Below are positions 31,667-40,001 of a stretch of 64,000 bases of DNA, one piece after another (within the stretch, counting starts at the first letter, position 1; the number at the start of each line of letters is the position of its first letter). This stretch comes from Amycolatopsis sp. NBC_00345 (GTDB lineage Bacteria > Actinomycetota > Actinomycetes > Mycobacteriales > Pseudonocardiaceae): the NCBI RefSeq assembly GCF_036116635.1, contig NZ_CP107995.1, positions 8,742,001 to 8,806,000 of the forward strand. The letters are read 5' to 3'. The position numbers were made by a program, and so were the translations under genes. Below the pieces are notes generated by a model that was given only the letters and a program-made list of their open reading frames with translations, was not told the origin of the DNA and searched no databases.

Positions 31667-33184
31667 ATGCGTGTCAGAATTCGCGCCGGGCTCGGTGTGC
31701 TCGCCGCAGGCGTGGCCTCGGTGCTGCTGGCGAACGTCGCGGGCGCGGCTCCCGCGCCGGGCGCACCGGGCGTCGGCGACCCGTACTATCCGAACGCCGG
31801 CAACGGCGGCACCGACGTGCTGCACTACGACATCCGGCTGAGCTACCAGCCGGCCACCGATGTGCTGTCCGGCACGACCACGCTGCTGCTCACCGCGACC
31901 CAGGACCTTTCCCGGTTCGACCTGGACTTCGCGCTCAAGGCCTCCAGCGTGCTGGTGGGCAACCGGCCCGCGCAGTTCACCAACCAGAACGGCGACGGCG
32001 AGCTGGTGGTCACCCCCGCGGTGCCGCTCGCCAAGGGGCAGACCACCACCGTGGTCGTCGCCTACTCCGACACCCCGTCCACGGCGAAGATCGGCACGCT
32101 CAACGCGTGGAAGAAGGGTTCGTTCGGCGCGCTCGGCGTCGACGAGCCGCAGAGCGCCGCGTGGTGGTTCCCGTCCAACGACCACCCCACCGACAAGGCG
32201 ACCTACGACGTCTCGGTCGAGGCGCCGGACGGCAACTCCGTGGTGTCGAACGGGAATCTCGTGCGCAAGACCCAGAGCCGCGCCGGCTGGACGCGCTGGA
32301 ACTGGCGCAGCACCAAGCCGCAGGCCACCTACCTCACCTCGCTGGTGATCGGCCCGTACGAGGTGAACCAGTCGACGACGCCGGACGGCAAGCCGTTCAT
32401 CACCGCCTACGGCTCGGACCTCGGCGACTCGCTGTACGCCGCGAAGGCCAGCGTCGAGCGCACGCCGGAGGTCGACGCGTTCCTGGCGACGCAGTTCGGC
32501 CCGTTCCCGTTCGAGGCCGAGGGCGGCGTGGTGACCAGCGGGATCACGTTCTCGCTGGAGAACCAGACGCGGCCCACCTACGGCCTGAAGAACTTCCTGG
32601 CGGGCGCCAACACCACGCTGATCGCGCACGAGAACGCCCACCAGTGGTTCGGCGACAACGTCTCGCTCGGCAAGTGGAGCGACATCTGGCTGAACGAGGG
32701 CTTCGCCTCCTACGCCGAGTTCCTCTGGTCCGAGCACGAGGGCGAGGGCACCACGGCGGAGCTGGCCCAGTACACGTACGACAAGTACGCCGCCGACTCC
32801 CCGTTCTGGCAGGTCCTGCCGGGCGACCCGGGCGCGGCGAACCAGTTCGACGCGGCGGTTTACGACCGTGGCGCGATGGCTCTGCAGGCCCTGCGCACCA
32901 CCGTCGGTGACGACGCGTTCTTCTCGATCCTGAAGCAGTGGCAGGTCCTGAAGGCCGGGAAGACCGGCGTGATCCCGGAGTTCGAGGCGCTCGCCGAGAA
33001 GGTCTCGGGCAAGCCGCTGCAGGACTTCTTCCAGACCTGGCTGTTCACCAAGGGCAAGCCGGCGACCGGCCCGAACGGGACCGCGGCGAAGGCCTTCGCG
33101 AGCAAGATCACGCAGGTCAAGCCGAAGTCGTACGACCAGATCCAGGCCAACCACCAGGCACTGGCCACGGCCGGCGAACGCTGA
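31667..33184 (+). CDS. Secreted M1 family metallopeptidase
   Basis: The 505-residue protein has an N-terminal signal peptide (RIRAGLGVLAAGVASVLLAN, cleavage near GAA-APA) and a single-module M1 aminopeptidase body. The zinc motif is HENAHQWFGDN with the downstream glutamate in WLNEGFASYAEFLW, 18 residues on. The usual GxMEN exopeptidase motif is replaced by FSLENQT. It lacks the long C-terminal domain of PepN. It probably trims peptides outside the cell. The ATG follows GGAGGAATCAC. A family A-like hairpin begins directly after the stop. Confidence 0.9.
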   Translation: MRVRIRAGLGVLAAGVASVLLANVAGAAPAPGAPGVGDPYYPNAGNGGTDVLHYDIRLSYQPATDVLSGTTTLLLTATQDLSRFDLDFALKASSVLVGNRPAQFTNQNGDGELVVTPAVPLAKGQTTTVVVAYSDTPSTAKIGTLNAWKKGSFGALGVDEPQSAAWWFPSNDHPTDKATYDVSVEAPDGNSVVSNGNLVRKTQSRAGWTRWNWRSTKPQATYLTSLVIGPYEVNQSTTPDGKPFITAYGSDLGDSLYAAKASVERTPEVDAFLATQFGPFPFEAEGGVVTSGITFSLENQTRPTYGLKNFLAGANTTLIAHENAHQWFGDNVSLGKWSDIWLNEGFASYAEFLWSEHEGEGTTAELAQYTYDKYAADSPFWQVLPGDPGAANQFDAAVYDRGAMALQALRTTVGDDAFFSILKQWQVLKAGKTGVIPEFEALAEKVSGKPLQDFFQTWLFTKGKPATGPNGTAAKAFASKITQVKPKSYDQIQANHQALATAGER

Positions 33185-33226
33185 CTCGTGAGTGGCTGTG
33201 CCGGTGAGCCCCGGCGCAGCCACTCA
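33185..33226. repeat. Diverged family A palindrome after the M1 peptidase gene
   Basis: The left arm CTCGTGAGTGGC is identical to family A copy 1, but the core is different (GTGCCGG / CCGGCGC) and the far right arm ends CACTCAT rather than CACTCACGAG. It starts directly after the TGA stop, like the true copies. Confidence 0.7.
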
Positions 33227-33233
33227 TCCGGGT

Positions 33234-33239
33234 TAAACT
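33234..33239 (+). promoter_or_regulatory. Putative -10 of the leaderless DUF3592 gene
   Basis: TAAACT is 6 nt upstream of the GTG at 33246 with no ribosome binding site. Confidence 0.5.
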
Positions 33240-33245
33240 CCCGGC

Positions 33246-33716
33246 GTGACGGCTAGGAGCGAACGGGCGAGGCGCATCGGGTGGTTCACCGTCCTCAGCG
33301 TCGCCTCGCTGCTCACCGTGATGTGCGTGGGCCTGCTCTTCGCGGCGATCCGCAACGACAACTCGATCCAGGCGCACCTCGGCACGGCCAACGCCACCGT
33401 CGAGTCCGTCGCCTTCGACCGCACGATCATCCAGTACGAGACGCCCGACGGGATCGTGCACAGCCCGGCGAACGGCGTCCTCTACCCGTCCGGGCTGTCG
33501 GCGGGCCAGCTCGTGCTGATCGAGTACGACGCTACGGACCCGGACCTCGCCAGGGTCGCCGGCCGCTCGGCCACCCTGACGCTGCTGCCGCTGGGCACGA
33601 CGATCCTGTTCACCTGGCTGATCGCGGCCCCGCTGCTGTGGTGGCTGCGCCGCCTGATCAAGCGCGACCGTGCCGCCCACCCGGCTCCTGAGCCCACCGA
33701 GGCGCCGGTCTCCTGA
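33246..33716 (+). CDS. DUF3592-like membrane protein
   Basis: The 156-residue protein has two transmembrane helices (FTVLSVASLLTVMCVGLLFA and TTILFTWLIAAPLLWWLR) flanking an extracytoplasmic beta domain of about 70 residues (TVESVAFDRTIIQYETPDG, AGQLVLIEYDATDP). This matches the DUF3592 layout. Function is unknown. The GTG at 33246 fits leaderless initiation. It is followed by family B repeat copy 2. Confidence 0.75.
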   Translation: MTARSERARRIGWFTVLSVASLLTVMCVGLLFAAIRNDNSIQAHLGTANATVESVAFDRTIIQYETPDGIVHSPANGVLYPSGLSAGQLVLIEYDATDPDLARVAGRSATLTLLPLGTTILFTWLIAAPLLWWLRRLIKRDRAAHPAPEPTEAPVS

Positions 33717-33727
33717 ACCGGGGCATG

Positions 33728-33778
33728 CCCTGAAGGCCACCTTCAGGGACCTAGATGCCCTCATGGTGGCCTTCAGGG
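33728..33778. repeat. 51-bp palindromic repeat, family B, copy 2
   Basis: The left arm (33728-33748) and right arm (33758-33778, CCCTCATGGTGGCCTTCAGG then G) pair except around ATG/TTC. The left arm is also self-complementary (CCCTGAAGG CCA CCTTCAGGG), allowing an alternative small hairpin. It lies between convergent genes. Confidence 0.88.
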
Positions 33779-33795
33779 ACGGGGCGGGGCTCGGC

Positions 33796-34632
33796 TCAGG
33801 CGACTGTCGCTGTCTCCTGCCACCAGCCGAGGACCTCGTCGGCGACGCCGGGGGCGGCGACCAGCAGGCCGTCCGTCGGCAGTGCGGTGTCCTCGCCGTG
33901 TTTGTCGAGCACCACGGCGCCCGCCTCGATGGCCAGCGCGACGGAGCCCGCGACGTCCCACTCGTGGTAGCTGTGCAGCACGGCCGCGGCCGCGTGGCCC
34001 AGCGCGACCTGCGCGATCGACAGCGCGGCCGAGCCCAGCACCCGGACGCCCGCGTGCGCGGCCGCCGCGCGTTCGATGAACCCGCCCATGCCCGGCCACG
34101 GTCCCTTGCGCGCCAGCTCGGTGCAGACGATCGCGCCCGCCGTCACGCACCGGTCGGCCAGCTTGATCGGCTTGCCGTTCGCGCGGGCGCCACGGCCGCG
34201 GGCGGCGGCGTAGATCTGCGCGCGGTACGGGTCGGCGACCACGCCGACGACCGGGCCGGACGCGTCGACCAGCGCGAGGCTGTAGGCGCACCACGGCACG
34301 CCCGCGACGTAGTTGGCGGTGCCGTCCACGGAGTCGACGACCCAGCGGTACTCGGCCACGTCCGCGCCGTGGTCGGCGCCGAACTCGTGGCCGACCACCG
34401 GGATCCCGGGGAACTCGGCGGTCAGCACCCGGCGGGTGTGCCGTTCGAGGATGCGGTCGGTGTCGGTGACCCAGTCGAAGGGGGAGTCCAGGGTCGAGGG
34501 GTGGGCGCCGCGGCCTGCCGTCGCCGTGATCACGTCGGTGGCGTCGTTGGCCAGCCGGCCAGCCACCTCGAGTGCCCTCGAGAGCAGCCCCGGCTCCACG
34601 GGCTGCGACGGCCTGGAGGACAAGAGGGTCAT
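33796..34632 (-). CDS. Inositol monophosphatase family protein
   Basis: The 278-residue protein has the metal-binding motifs of the family: GHEFGADHGADVAEYRW for the first acidic ligand (E), WVVDSVDGTANYVAG for the DxxD(G)T motif, and YHEWDVAGSVALAIEAGA for the final Asp. It likely removes phosphate from an inositol phosphate or a related sugar or nucleotide, with magnesium. Substrate cannot be assigned: SuhB, HisN and CysQ belong to the same fold. Downstream mannosyltransferases make an inositol-lipid link conceivable. It converges on the DUF3592 gene across a family B repeat. Confidence 0.87.
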   Translation of the reverse strand: MTLLSSRPSQPVEPGLLSRALEVAGRLANDATDVITATAGRGAHPSTLDSPFDWVTDTDRILERHTRRVLTAEFPGIPVVGHEFGADHGADVAEYRWVVDSVDGTANYVAGVPWCAYSLALVDASGPVVGVVADPYRAQIYAAARGRGARANGKPIKLADRCVTAGAIVCTELARKGPWPGMGGFIERAAAAHAGVRVLGSAALSIAQVALGHAAAAVLHSYHEWDVAGSVALAIEAGAVVLDKHGEDTALPTDGLLVAAPGVADEVLGWWQETATVA

Positions 34633-34807
34633 GCTTGCTCAGTCTGGGCGGCGCTGGTTTCCGGGACACGACCTTGAGATGACATGTGGTGTCTGATCTG
34701 CCGACGGCGCGGCGCCCTGGCCCGGCGTTCGGAGTGTTCGGACACCGTTGGCTCATGTGTCACGCGGGATTGGCCCGGCTCGCGCGCTCCGGTGCGACAG
34801 TGGCCGG

Positions 34808-35926
34808 GTGCGAGTCGCCATAGTCACCGAAAGTTTCCTGCCCCAGGTGAACGGCGTGACGAATTCCGTGCTGCGGGTCGTCGAGCACCTGGCCGACCGT
34901 GCCCACGACGTGCTCGTGGTGGCGCCCGGTCCTGGCCCGGAGTCCTACCGCGGCGCCCCCGTGGTCCGCATCCCCGCCTTCGACGTGCCCGGCGTGCACT
35001 CGCTGCCGATCGGCCTGCCGACGCGCACGGTGCTCACGGCGCTGGCCGGCTTCGCGCCGGACGTGGTGCACCTGGCGTCGCCGTTCGTGGTCGGCGCGCG
35101 CGGGCTGGCCGCCGCGAGACGGCTGCGGGTGCCGACGGTCGCCGTCTACCAGACCGACATCGCCGGGTTCGCCGCCGCGTACGGCTTCGGCATCGGCGCC
35201 CGCGCGGCCTGGCGCTGGGTCCGCCGCGTGCACTCGCGGGCCGACCGGACGCTCGCGCCGTCGTCCGACGCGGTGGAACAGCTGGAACTGCACGGGGTTC
35301 CGCGGGTGCACCGGTGGGCCCGCGGCGTCGACATCGAACGGTTCTCGCCGTCGCACGCCGACCCCGCGCTGCGCGCCGAGCTGGCCCCGAACGGCGAGCT
35401 GCTGGTCGGCTTCGTCGGCAGGCTCGCGCCGGAGAAGGAGGTCGACCGGCTGATCGCGCTGGCCGACGTGCCGGGCGTGCGGCTGGTCGTGGTCGGCGAC
35501 GGCCCGGAGCTGCCCGCGTTGCGCGAGCGCCTGCCGCGCGCGGCCTTCCTCGGCGCCAAGTACGGCGACGACCTCTCGGCCGCGTACGCCAGCCTGGACG
35601 TGTTCGTCCACACTGGACCGCACGAGACGTTCTGCCAGGCGGTGCAGGAGGCAATGGCGTCCGGCCTGCCGGTGCTCGCGCCCGCCGCGGGGGGCCCGAA
35701 GGACCTGGTGCTGCCCGGCCGCACGGGTTACCTGCTGCCGGCGGACCGTGCCGGTTTCGGGCCCGCGCTGGTCGAAAAGGTGGACGCTCTGCGCGACCCG
35801 GCGCTGCGGGCGCGGCTGGGGGAGAAGGCACGGAAAGTGGTGCTGGGCCGCACGTGGCCGGCGGTCTGCCGCGAGCTCGTCGGGCACTACGAGCAGGTGC
35901 GGGGCCAAGTCGCGCGCGCGGCTTGA
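34808..35926 (+). CDS. mgtA: GDP-mannose-dependent alpha-mannosyltransferase (MgtA-like, GT4)
   Basis: The 372-residue GT-B enzyme has the acceptor-side start RVAIVTESFLPQVNGVTNSV, LVGFVGRLAPEKEVDRLI in the donor domain, and the GT4 EX7E motif in GPHETFCQAVQEAMASG. It resembles M. tuberculosis Rv0557 (MgtA, earlier named PimB), which adds mannose to glucuronosyl-diacylglycerol and lies beside menG in that genome. A role in glycolipid or lipomannan-like polymer synthesis at the membrane is therefore likely. GTG at 34808 has GACAGT 6 nt upstream (leaderless-like). It ends 3 nt before a second GT4 gene. Confidence 0.82.
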   Translation: MRVAIVTESFLPQVNGVTNSVLRVVEHLADRAHDVLVVAPGPGPESYRGAPVVRIPAFDVPGVHSLPIGLPTRTVLTALAGFAPDVVHLASPFVVGARGLAAARRLRVPTVAVYQTDIAGFAAAYGFGIGARAAWRWVRRVHSRADRTLAPSSDAVEQLELHGVPRVHRWARGVDIERFSPSHADPALRAELAPNGELLVGFVGRLAPEKEVDRLIALADVPGVRLVVVGDGPELPALRERLPRAAFLGAKYGDDLSAAYASLDVFVHTGPHETFCQAVQEAMASGLPVLAPAAGGPKDLVLPGRTGYLLPADRAGFGPALVEKVDALRDPALRARLGEKARKVVLGRTWPAVCRELVGHYEQVRGQVARAA

Positions 35927-35929
35927 GCC

Positions 35930-37033
35930 GTGCACATCGTCCAGCTGGCGAACTTCTACGGACCGCGCTCCGGCGGGCTGCGCACCGCGCTGCACCACCT
36001 CGGCGCGGGGTACGTCGCCAGCGGGCACCGGGTCACGCTGGTCGTGCCGGGCACGCGGTACTCCGTCGAGAGCCTGCCCACGGGGGTGTGCCGGTACTCG
36101 CTGCCCGCGCCGCGCATCCCCGGCACCGGCGGTTACCGGGCCGTCGACCCGCACCGTGTCCGGGCCGTGCTGCGGCGGCTGGAGCCGGACCGGCTGGAGG
36201 TCTCGGACCGGCTGACGCTGCGGGGGATGGGCACCTGGGCGCGGCGCCACGGCGTGCCCAGCACGGTCATCTCGCACGAGCGCCTCGACCGCCTGCTGGA
36301 GCAGTTCCTGCTGCCGCAGCCGATGGCGCGCGCGGTCGCGGACGCCGCCAACCGGCGGATGGCGGCCAGTTACGACACGGTCGTCTGCACCACCGCGTTC
36401 GCCCGCGCGGAGTTCGACCGGATCGCCGTGCCGAACGTCCGCCGCGTGCCGCTGGGCGTCGACCTGGCCACCTTCGCACCGTCCATGCGGGACGACGGCT
36501 GGCGGCTTTCCTTGACCGGTAAGGCAGACGCGCTATTGGTCCACTGTGGACGGCTGTCGCCGGAGAAGCACGTGGAACGCAGCGTCGACACGGTGGCCGA
36601 GCTGACCGAGTCGGGCGCGCGAGTCCGCCTGGTCATCGCCGGTGACGGGCCGCGTCGGCGGGCGCTGGAACGCCGGGCCCGCGGCCTGCCGGTGACGTTT
36701 GTCGGTTTCCTGTCCGGCCGGAGTGAAGTCGCGCGGCTGCTGGCCAGCGCGGACGTGTCGCTGGCGCCGGGGCCGCACGAGACGTTCGGGCTGGCCGCGC
36801 TGGAGGCACTGGCCTCGGGGACGCCGGTGGTGGTGTCGGCGTCGTCCGCGCTGCGCGAGATCGTCGCCCCTGGTTGTGGCGCCGCTGTCGACGACCACGC
36901 GCCCGCGTTCGCCTCCGCCGTGACGGGCCTGCTGGACAGCCCCGAGGACCAACGGCGCGCGGCGGCCAGAGCCCGGGCCGAGGAGTTCGCGTGGCCGGAG
37001 TCGGTGCGCGGCATGCTCGCCGCGCACGGCTGA
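35930..37033 (+). CDS. GT4 family glycosyltransferase
   Basis: The 367-residue protein has the N-terminal HIVQLANFYGPRSGGLRTAL, the donor-site segment LVHCGRLSPEKHVERSVDT and the EX7E motif in GPHETFGLAALEALASG. It is a retaining GT-B enzyme, probably using an NDP-sugar such as GDP-mannose. It is only 3 nt after the MgtA-like gene, so both probably act on the same glycolipid or cell-wall polymer. The acceptor is unknown. A family A repeat follows the stop by 11 nt. Confidence 0.85.
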   Translation: MHIVQLANFYGPRSGGLRTALHHLGAGYVASGHRVTLVVPGTRYSVESLPTGVCRYSLPAPRIPGTGGYRAVDPHRVRAVLRRLEPDRLEVSDRLTLRGMGTWARRHGVPSTVISHERLDRLLEQFLLPQPMARAVADAANRRMAASYDTVVCTTAFARAEFDRIAVPNVRRVPLGVDLATFAPSMRDDGWRLSLTGKADALLVHCGRLSPEKHVERSVDTVAELTESGARVRLVIAGDGPRRRALERRARGLPVTFVGFLSGRSEVARLLASADVSLAPGPHETFGLAALEALASGTPVVVSASSALREIVAPGCGAAVDDHAPAFASAVTGLLDSPEDQRRAAARARAEEFAWPESVRGMLAAHG

Positions 37034-37044
37034 GTGCCTACGGA

Positions 37045-37090
37045 CTCGTGAGTGTTTATGACGGTTAGAACCGTCATAGCCACTCACGAG
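37045..37090. repeat. 46-bp palindromic intergenic repeat, family A, copy 5 (hybrid arms)
   Basis: The left arm is of the GTTT type and the right arm of the AGCC type, so only the outer 8 nt (CTCGTGAG/CTCACGAG) and the inner ATGACGGTT/AACCGTCAT pair. Confidence 0.9.
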
Positions 37091-37116
37091 CCTTGTGCGG
37101 GCTCGGGATGCTGCTG

Positions 37117-37157
37117 GCGCAGGTCAACGTCTTCGTCACCCGGACGTTGACCTGCGC
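37117..37157. repeat. 15-bp perfect inverted repeat at the edge of the SARP remnant
   Basis: GCGCAGGTCAACGTC (37117-37131) and GACGTTGACCTGCGC (37143-37157) flank an 11-nt loop. It lies where the preserved BTAD coding sequence begins, so it may mark a rearrangement junction or a former terminator or operator. Confidence 0.75.
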
Positions 37158-37568
37158 GCCGCGCTGTGGGAGCCGGAGGCCAAGCTCGTGCAGCTGCGGG
37201 AAGCACTTTCGCTCTGGCGCGGCCCACCGTACGGCGGGCTCGACGTGCTCCCGCTGGCCGACGAGGCGCATCGGCTGTCCGAACGGCGGATGGGGCTGGT
37301 CGAGCAGCTGCACCAGGCCGAGCTGGAACTCGGCCGGCACGCCGCGGCCGCGGCCGCGCTGGTGCGGCGCCACCCGCTGCGCGAACGCCTGCACCACCTG
37401 CTGATGGCCGCGCTCGCCGCCGACGGCCGCCGGGCCGAGGCACTGGCCGTTTACCGCCGGGCGCGCGGGCTGCTCGCCGGGCAGCTCGGCCTCGAACCCG
37501 GCGAGCCCCTGCGTGAGCTGGAACGCCGGATCCTGGCCGGCGAGCCGGGCCGGATTTGCCTCGCGTAA
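37150..37568 (+). pseudogene. Truncated SARP/AfsR-type regulator (BTAD domain only)
   Basis: From about 37150 the frame reads VDLRAALWEPEAKLVQLREA then SLWRGPPYGGLDVLPLADEA, AELELGRHAAAAAALVRRHP, LMAALAADGRRAEALAVYRR and LGLEPGEPLRELERRIL, the bacterial transcriptional activator domain of SARP regulators. The N-terminal winged-helix DNA-binding domain that always precedes it is absent; upstream lies a palindrome and a family A repeat. The frame can be opened from 37095 but that start has no support. It is probably a gene fragment left by deletion. Confidence 0.7.
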
Positions 37569-37571
37569 ACC

Positions 37572-37760
37572 TCAGACGACGCGCAGGTGCAGGCTGACCG
37601 ACGAGCCCTTGTGCGTCTTGCCGAAATCTTGCCGTCGTCGCAGCTGAGGGTCCACCAGGCCGAGCCGCCGCGGACCGACGGGGAGAACGTGTCCCCGCAG
37701 GTGCCCTGGATGGTCACCACGCCGTCGGTCGCCGCCATCGACGGTGTGGCGGCCAGCCCA
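37572..37760 (-). pseudogene. Frameshifted remnant of a small secreted protein
   Basis: Reading leftwards, MAATDGVVTIQGTCGDTFSP and GGSAWWTLSCDDGKI look like the mature part of a small exported protein with two cysteines. At about 37625-37635 a one-base shift is needed to continue to KTHKGSSVSLHLRVV and the stop at 37572. Upstream the expected signal peptide is lost apart from AATPS. No start or ribosome binding site is seen. It is probably decayed; a sequencing error could explain the shift but not the missing 5' end. Nothing else is seen in 37761-37930. Confidence 0.5.
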
Positions 37761-37933
37761 TTCTCCGCTCGGCGGACGGGTCGCCCGCCGTTGCCCTCCA
37801 TCCTGCTGATGCCCGATTTGCCGGGTCTTTGCGTCGGCTTTGCCCGGTCACGGCCGGCCACGGCGTCCGAGGCCGGGCCGCCCGGGGCCACGCCCCACCA
37901 CCACCCTCGACGGGCACGCCGCGCGTGAGTGTC

Positions 37934-37939
37934 TACATT
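37934..37939 (+). promoter_or_regulatory. Putative -10 of leaderless menG
   Basis: TACATT is 6 nt upstream of the ATG at 37946. No ribosome binding site is present. Confidence 0.55.
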
Positions 37940-37945
37940 CGAGTC

Positions 37946-38671
37946 ATGCCACGCGCCAGCTTGGACAAGGATCCGCACGAGGTCGCCGCGATGTTCGACG
38001 GCGTCGCGTCCGGCTACGACCGGGCCAACTCCTTCATGACGTTCGGCTTCGACCGGCGCTGGCGCACCACCACCGCGCGGGTGCTGGACGCCAAGCGCGG
38101 GGAGAAGGTGCTCGACCTCGCCGCCGGCACCGGGGTCTCCACCGTGGAGTACGCCCGCGGCGGCGCCTGGTGCCTGGCCGCGGACTTCTCCGTCGGCATG
38201 CTGCGGGCGGGCCTGCACCGCAAGGTCCCGATGGTCGCGGCCGACGCGCTGCACCTGCCGTTCGCCGACGAGTCCTTCGACGCCGTCACGATTTCGCTGG
38301 CGCTGCGCAACTTCGTCGACACGAAGGCCGCGCTGGTCGAGATCGCCCGCGTGGTCAAGCCGGGCGGGCGGCTGGTGATCTGCGAGGTGTCGACGCCCAC
38401 ATTCGCGCCGATCCGGTTCTTCTACCGCCGGTTCGTGCTCAAGCTGCTCACCTGGGTCGGCAGCCGGTCCTCGACGAACCCCGAGGCCTACTCCTACCTG
38501 GCCGAATCCATGCTCGCCTGGCCCGACCAGCGGGCGCTGGGCGAGATCATCGCGAGCGCGGGCTGGACCGAGGTGGAGTGGCTGAACCTCACATTCGGCG
38601 TCGTCGCCATTCATCGGGCGAAGAAGCCGCCCTTCCAACCTTCCTCCCCACCACCGCCCTCAACCGAGTAG
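37946..38671 (+). CDS. menG: Demethylmenaquinone methyltransferase
   Basis: MenG (UbiE family) methylates demethylmenaquinone with SAM, the last step of menaquinone head-group synthesis. The 241-residue protein has VAAMFDGVASGYDRANSFMT, the SAM-binding LDLAAGTGVSTVEYARGG, VAADALHLPFADESFDAVT and RVVKPGGRLVICEVS. The C-terminus has a short Pro/Ser-rich extension. ATG at 37946 is chosen by the leaderless geometry and the conserved N-terminus; a longer in-frame reading from 37829 has no support. It is 27 nt before the geranylgeranyl reductase gene. Confidence 0.95.
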   Translation: MPRASLDKDPHEVAAMFDGVASGYDRANSFMTFGFDRRWRTTTARVLDAKRGEKVLDLAAGTGVSTVEYARGGAWCLAADFSVGMLRAGLHRKVPMVAADALHLPFADESFDAVTISLALRNFVDTKAALVEIARVVKPGGRLVICEVSTPTFAPIRFFYRRFVLKLLTWVGSRSSTNPEAYSYLAESMLAWPDQRALGEIIASAGWTEVEWLNLTFGVVAIHRAKKPPFQPSSPPPPSTE

Positions 38672-38685
38672 CTTCGCTACGCCCG

Positions 38686-38691
38686 TAAACT
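38686..38691 (+). promoter_or_regulatory. Putative -10 of the leaderless reductase gene
   Basis: TAAACT is 7 nt upstream of the ATG at 38699, so the reductase probably has its own leaderless transcript despite its closeness to menG. Confidence 0.5.
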
Positions 38692-38698
38692 CCGGGGC

Positions 38699-39988
38699 AT
38701 GACCTCTCGTCGTAACCCGGACCACGATGCCGAAGTGATCGTGGTCGGCGCCGGACCGGCCGGATCCACCGCGGCCACCTACCTCGCGCGCGCGGGTGTC
38801 GACGTGCTGCTGCTGGAGAAGACCGAGTTCCCGCGGGAGAAGGTCTGCGGCGACGGGCTGACCCCGCGCGGCGTCAAGCAGCTGATCGACCTGGGCATCG
38901 ATACGAGCGAGGACGCGGGCTGGGTGCACAGCCGCGGCCTGCGGATCCTCACCGGCGACCTGACGCTGGAACTCGACTGGCCGGACCTCACCAGCTACCC
39001 GCCCTACGGCGTCGCCCGCACCCGTCAGGACTTCGACGACCTGCTCGCGAAGACCGCGGTGAAGGCCGGCGCGCGGCTGTACGAGCGCACCACCGTCACC
39101 AGCGCGATCACCAACTCCTCCGGGCGCGTGGTCGGCGTCGAGGCGAAGGTGGGCCCCGAGAAGACGCCGGTCAACTACCGGGCGCCGCTGGTGCTGGCCT
39201 GCGACGGCGTCTCCGCGCGGCTCGCGCTGAGCGTCGGCATCGACAAGAACGAGAAGCGCCCGATGGGCGTCGCCGTGCGCCGGTACTACAAGAGCCCGCG
39301 CCACGACGACCCGTTCATCGAGGGCCACCTCGAGCTGTGGGACCGCTCGGACCCGCGTGACCCGAAGCTGCTGCCCGGCTACGGCTGGGCGTTCCCGCTC
39401 GGCGACGGCACGGTCAACGTCGGGCTCGGCATGCTGTCGACGTCCGCCTCGTTCCGCAACACCGACTACCGCGCGCTGCTGCGGCAGTGGCTCGACGGCA
39501 CGCCCGAGGAATGGGGCTACCGCGAGGAGAACGCCATCGGCAAGGTCGGCGGCGCCGGGCTGCCGATGGGCTTCAACCGCACCCCGCACTACCGCGACGG
39601 CCTGCTGCTGCTCGGCGACGCCGGCGGCATGGTGAGCCCGTTCAACGGCGAGGGCATCTCCGCGGCGATGGAGTCGGCGCAGCTCGCGTCGGAGTTCGTG
39701 GTGCAGGCGCTGGCACGCGCCGAAGGGCCTTCGCGTGAGCGCGCGCTGGAGGGCTACCCTCGCGCCGTCGGCGAGCTGATGGGCGGCTACTACCGCCTCG
39801 GCAACGTGTTCGCGAAGCTGATCGGAAAGCCGAAGATCATGCACGCCGCGACGAAGTACGGATTGCGGATCAACAAGATCCTTCCGTTGGTGTACAAGGG
39901 ACTCTCCGGCTGCTACGACGCCAAGGGCGGCGACGGCGTCGACCGTCTGATCGCCGCTCTCGCGCGCGCCACGCCCAGTCCCCGCTGA
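38699..39988 (+). CDS. Geranylgeranyl reductase family FAD enzyme, probable menaquinone reductase (MenJ-like)
   Basis: The 429-residue flavoprotein has the FAD motif VIVVGAGPAGSTAATYLARA, the family signature REKVCGDGLTPRGVKQL, the substrate-side GYGWAFPLGDGTVNVGLG and the second FAD motif LLLGDAGGMVSPFNGEGISA. In mycobacteria the homologous MenJ (Rv0561c) saturates an isoprene unit of menaquinone-9 (established), and it is encoded near menG and a polyprenyl synthase. The same neighbourhood here supports that role over archaeal-lipid or chlorophyll functions. It should work at the membrane with the electron donor unknown. Confidence 0.88.
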   Translation: MTSRRNPDHDAEVIVVGAGPAGSTAATYLARAGVDVLLLEKTEFPREKVCGDGLTPRGVKQLIDLGIDTSEDAGWVHSRGLRILTGDLTLELDWPDLTSYPPYGVARTRQDFDDLLAKTAVKAGARLYERTTVTSAITNSSGRVVGVEAKVGPEKTPVNYRAPLVLACDGVSARLALSVGIDKNEKRPMGVAVRRYYKSPRHDDPFIEGHLELWDRSDPRDPKLLPGYGWAFPLGDGTVNVGLGMLSTSASFRNTDYRALLRQWLDGTPEEWGYREENAIGKVGGAGLPMGFNRTPHYRDGLLLLGDAGGMVSPFNGEGISAAMESAQLASEFVVQALARAEGPSRERALEGYPRAVGELMGGYYRLGNVFAKLIGKPKIMHAATKYGLRINKILPLVYKGLSGCYDAKGGDGVDRLIAALARATPSPR

Positions 39989-40001
39989 CCCTCGCTTGAT
40001 G

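Noticed and set aside
270..37090. Family A repeats as a CRISPR array
   Set aside because: The copies are dispersed by kilobases between different genes, with no spacers and no cas genes.
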